A DNA stretch of 64,000 nt from Antedon bifida (lineage: Eukaryota; Echinodermata; Crinoidea; Comatulida; Antedonidae): NCBI GenBank assembly GCA_963402885.1, contig OY727093.1, positions 930,001 through 994,000 of the forward strand. Reading direction: 5' to 3'. This document shows positions 62,701 to 64,000 of this stretch, piece by piece. The stretch's first letter is position 1; each line of letters starts with the position of its first letter. Under the pieces are notes generated by a model. It saw nothing but the letters and a program-made list of their open reading frames with translations. It was not told the DNA's origin and made no database searches. A program made the translations under genes and the position numbers.

Positions 62701-63492
62701 AAGTTAAATCTGAACATTGTTATAAACAAGAAAGTTACCTGGTCTCGCCAGCATCGTTTTTATAGCTACTGCGATAGAATCCAGCAAGACCGTCCCACAA
62801 GTCTCCGATATATTCCATACTTATTTCATAGCTACGGTCTGCTTCAAGTGACGTTTCAAGTTCAATAACAAGAAATTGATATTCAACTTGATCATAAGAA
62901 CTTTTGATTGCGACATCTTTTGACGAGGCCATGTCTGTTACAGTTAGAGTACCTTGTGTCACATTAATAGCATTCTTATGTAATTTAATGACACTTGTTG
63001 CTTCAAGACACTTAATTTCAATCTTAACTGTACCATCAAAAGTAAACAGCGTTTTGCCGCTACCAGCTGGAATGTCTATTTCGTAGAGGTATGGCTGCAG
63101 AGTGAGCGTATAATGCTTCGGTATAATATTACTAGATAGTCGACCTTCCCAGTCCCCGCCAGATGTCGGAGAAGGACTCGGCATGTCTGGTGTAGAAGGC
63201 ATCTTTTTGGTTGTGACATCTTTTACTGTTGTTGGTTTAGGTTTCTCTGTTGGGTTAGGTTTCTCTGTTGGTTTAGGTTCCTCTGATTGTTTAATAGGTG
63301 CGTTGGTGCCTACAACAGGTTCACATTCACTGGTTCTATCTGGTGCATAATAACACAATAAACCAACGCCTGTTATGGTAATGGCTACCGTTATGGCAAC
63401 AAAAAACAACTGCGCCGGGCTGCAGTAAAATCCATTTCCTTTGCGACCAGGTGTTGCGGCCTCTTCATCGACATTCATTTGTGTCATCCCCA
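50129..63492 (-). CDS. M1-family zinc aminopeptidase, type II membrane protein (aminopeptidase gene 2, ANPEP-like), 17 coding exons per isoform
   Basis: Exons, 5' to 3': 62750-63492, 62138-62420, 61347-61467, 60677-60831, 60165-60278, 59597-59731, 58801-58932, 58051-58223, 57845-57924, 57287-57417, 56249-56452, 55800-55873, 55483-55605, 54842-55009, 54148-54288, then either 50651-50732 + 50129-50272 or 51774-51849 + 51487-51636. Either choice gives 1000 residues in phase. The chain has a short cytoplasmic tail (ATG at 63492), a membrane anchor at about 27-49 and a Pro/Thr/Lys stalk (60-113). Active-site features are GAMEN (393-397), HELAH (429-433), E452 and the Tyr in ISYSK (Y515). [20 protein letters not shown] is very like vertebrate aminopeptidase N. 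It should be an active neutral ectopeptidase. It is paralogous to gene 1, with nearly the same intron positions. A splice acceptor just 5' of the ATG suggests an upstream non-coding exon. Confidence 0.93.
50535..50632. repeat. Short tandem repeat, about 22-bp unit
   Basis: Imperfect repeats of GAACGGTGAAATGGTCAAACCA, about four units. It lies in the intron between the two distal alternative exons of aminopeptidase gene 2. Confidence 0.8.
51435..51440 (-). terminator. Polyadenylation signal for the proximal 3' end of aminopeptidase gene 2
   Basis: TTTATT reads AATAAA on the gene strand, about 47 nt after the proximal stop codon at 51487. Having its own signal supports independent use of this terminal exon pair. 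Confidence 0.5.
51487..51849 (-). other. Proximal alternative terminal exon pair (A) of aminopeptidase gene 2
   Basis: Exons 51774-51849 and 51487-51636. The first encodes [17 protein letters not shown], having lost the GGGSFSFS motif of copy B. The second encodes [20 protein letters not shown], then [10 protein letters not shown], and stops at 51487. Phases and acceptor sites are intact and the total coding length equals that of pair B (226 nt each), so both terminal choices keep the frame. Confidence 0.88.
52640..53790. repeat. Tandem satellite, 88-bp unit, about 13 copies
   Basis: Units begin ATGGTCGTTATGTCGGACAC at 52731, 52819 and so on (period 88). They alternate between variants TGTCGGACAC / TTCGGATAC and AACCATCAC / AACGATCAC, indicating higher-order amplification. 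Every unit has GGAAGGTGAGTTTGTG on the + strand, a donor-like word antisense to the host gene. It lies between exon 15 and the alternative 3' exons of aminopeptidase gene 2. Confidence 0.95.
55352..55449. mobile_element. MITE family B, truncated copy
   Basis: It contains CACTATCAAACTAGTTTGAC, TGTGCCCAAATATGGTAGTG and TTCATATATGGGCACATCTC; both ends are lost. It stops about 33 bp from the donor edge of exon 13 of aminopeptidase gene 2. Confidence 0.7.
56965..57280. repeat. GATGAT/ATCAAG minisatellite adjoining a splice donor
   Basis: Variable repeats of GATGATATCAAGATGATAATG and GACGATGAT over about 315 bp. The array reaches to within about 6 bp of exon 10 of aminopeptidase gene 2 (57287-57417), so nearly the whole 5' end of that intron is repeat. 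Confidence 0.95.
57521..57665. mobile_element. MITE family A copy
   Basis: It contains CGCAATGCAAGGACCTTAGC, TTTGACCAATTACGGCGCGA, CTGTGATTGGTCAACTCACT and GTTGCGCCTACG. The ends are mutated. Intron between exons 9 and 10 of aminopeptidase gene 2. Confidence 0.7.
58275..58610. repeat. Tandem minisatellite, 40-bp unit
   Basis: About eight units of GTCGTCATCATCGTCATAGT plus CAATCATCAACCGTATTAAT, in the intron between exons 7 and 8 of aminopeptidase gene 2. Confidence 0.95.
59074..59198. mobile_element. MITE family A copy
   Basis: GATTGGTTCCTACTAGATAC on the left, AAGGACGTAAGCGCAACG and TTTGACCAATCACATG inside, and GAGAATCAAGCTTTA on the right. Intron between exons 6 and 7 of aminopeptidase gene 2. 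Confidence 0.7.
60332..60439. mobile_element. MITE family A, short copy
   Basis: It starts CTAAGCTTGGTTCCCACTTA and ends TTAGAACCAAGCTA. Inside are ATTTGACCAATCACAAGCGA and TGGATCATC. The right internal part is deleted. Intron between exons 4 and 5 of aminopeptidase gene 2. Confidence 0.75.
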
Positions 63493-64000
63493 TGTTGTCC
63501 TGAAAATGTACAAGATATTCACTTAAATGATGAACAACGATACGACGTACTTGTCTCAAGCTCGTACGATACCGTATAACTACGATATGTACCAGTGCAA
63601 TACAATAATGTAGTTCAAATAGGCGTGAAATGGAATTTGTACCTTTAATCTGATAAGGAGTCAGTGAGAGAATGTATATAGCGACATTACCATTATTAAC
63701 CATACCCCAGTAACTACATTTTTGTAACAATAATAAAATATTATGATGAATGATAATGAAATATGATGATGATGATTATAATGAAATTTGAAATTGATTC
63801 TATATAACATATAATAATGTCTCTCAGAGGTGGATTCCACCACCAGCTATATCTTGTTTCTGTGTTACTAGACTTTCTATCTGGCAGGGGGCAGATCATA
63901 AGATGTAACAGCCAGTAAGTGTTTACTTTGATCGATAAGTTAATATCATAAAGTATACAACTTATAATGCTAATCCAGCCCAGTAACTTTGCATAGTCAT
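63493..64000. promoter_or_regulatory. Upstream region of aminopeptidase gene 2
   Basis: On the gene strand the ATG at 63492 is preceded by ACATTTTCAG/GACAAC, a good acceptor, so this stretch is probably the end of a 5' UTR intron. The first non-coding exon and promoter are likely outside the window. No gene is seen in it. Confidence 0.35.

Overview
The window is AT-rich metazoan genomic DNA. It shows spliced genes with GT-AG introns, AATAAA/ATTAAA polyadenylation signals, many tandem minisatellites and short terminal-inverted-repeat transposons. The palindrome TAGGCCTA recurs throughout, which I associate with invertebrate deuterostomes such as echinoderms and hemichordates. That lineage is an inference; the sequence alone does not name a species.

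Layout. 1-8 kb: a small + strand ORF (941-1336) with an N-terminal membrane anchor; an intronless COQ4 gene on the - strand (2284-3108); the 3' tail of a LINE-like element; and traces of a - strand gene start near 7.9 kb with an NRF-1-type palindrome. 8-26 kb: no convincing protein gene. This stretch holds several tandem repeats (38, 79, about 105 and about 24 bp units) and copies of a MITE family (family A). 26.3-44.1 kb: a - strand gene of 17 coding exons for a 980-residue type II membrane M1 zinc aminopeptidase. 44.5-46.3 kb: a three-exon - strand gene for a 364-residue acidic secreted protein of unknown function. 46.9-48.9 kb: a divergent single-exon + strand gene for a 673-residue leucine-rich-repeat protein resembling an NLR without its NACHT domain. 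50.1-63.5 kb: a second - strand M1 aminopeptidase gene, paralogous to the first, with the same general exon plan and two alternative pairs of terminal exons.

I rebuilt both aminopeptidases exon by exon. All splice phases agree and both keep GAMEN, HELAH and the downstream glutamate, so both should be active ectopeptidases. Three features stand out. The last two exons of the second gene are duplicated, giving two possible C-termini of identical length (1000 residues each). In the first gene, the 3' end of exon 12 and its splice donor have been amplified into an 87-bp minisatellite inside the following intron. Finally, one intron lies at a different position in the two paralogues although the two flanking exons total exactly 335 nt in both.

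Introns of both peptidase genes also hold copies of a second, TA-flanked MITE family (family B), tRNA-SINE-like remnants and G-rich tracts. No CRISPR array, operon, rRNA or intact tRNA was seen.
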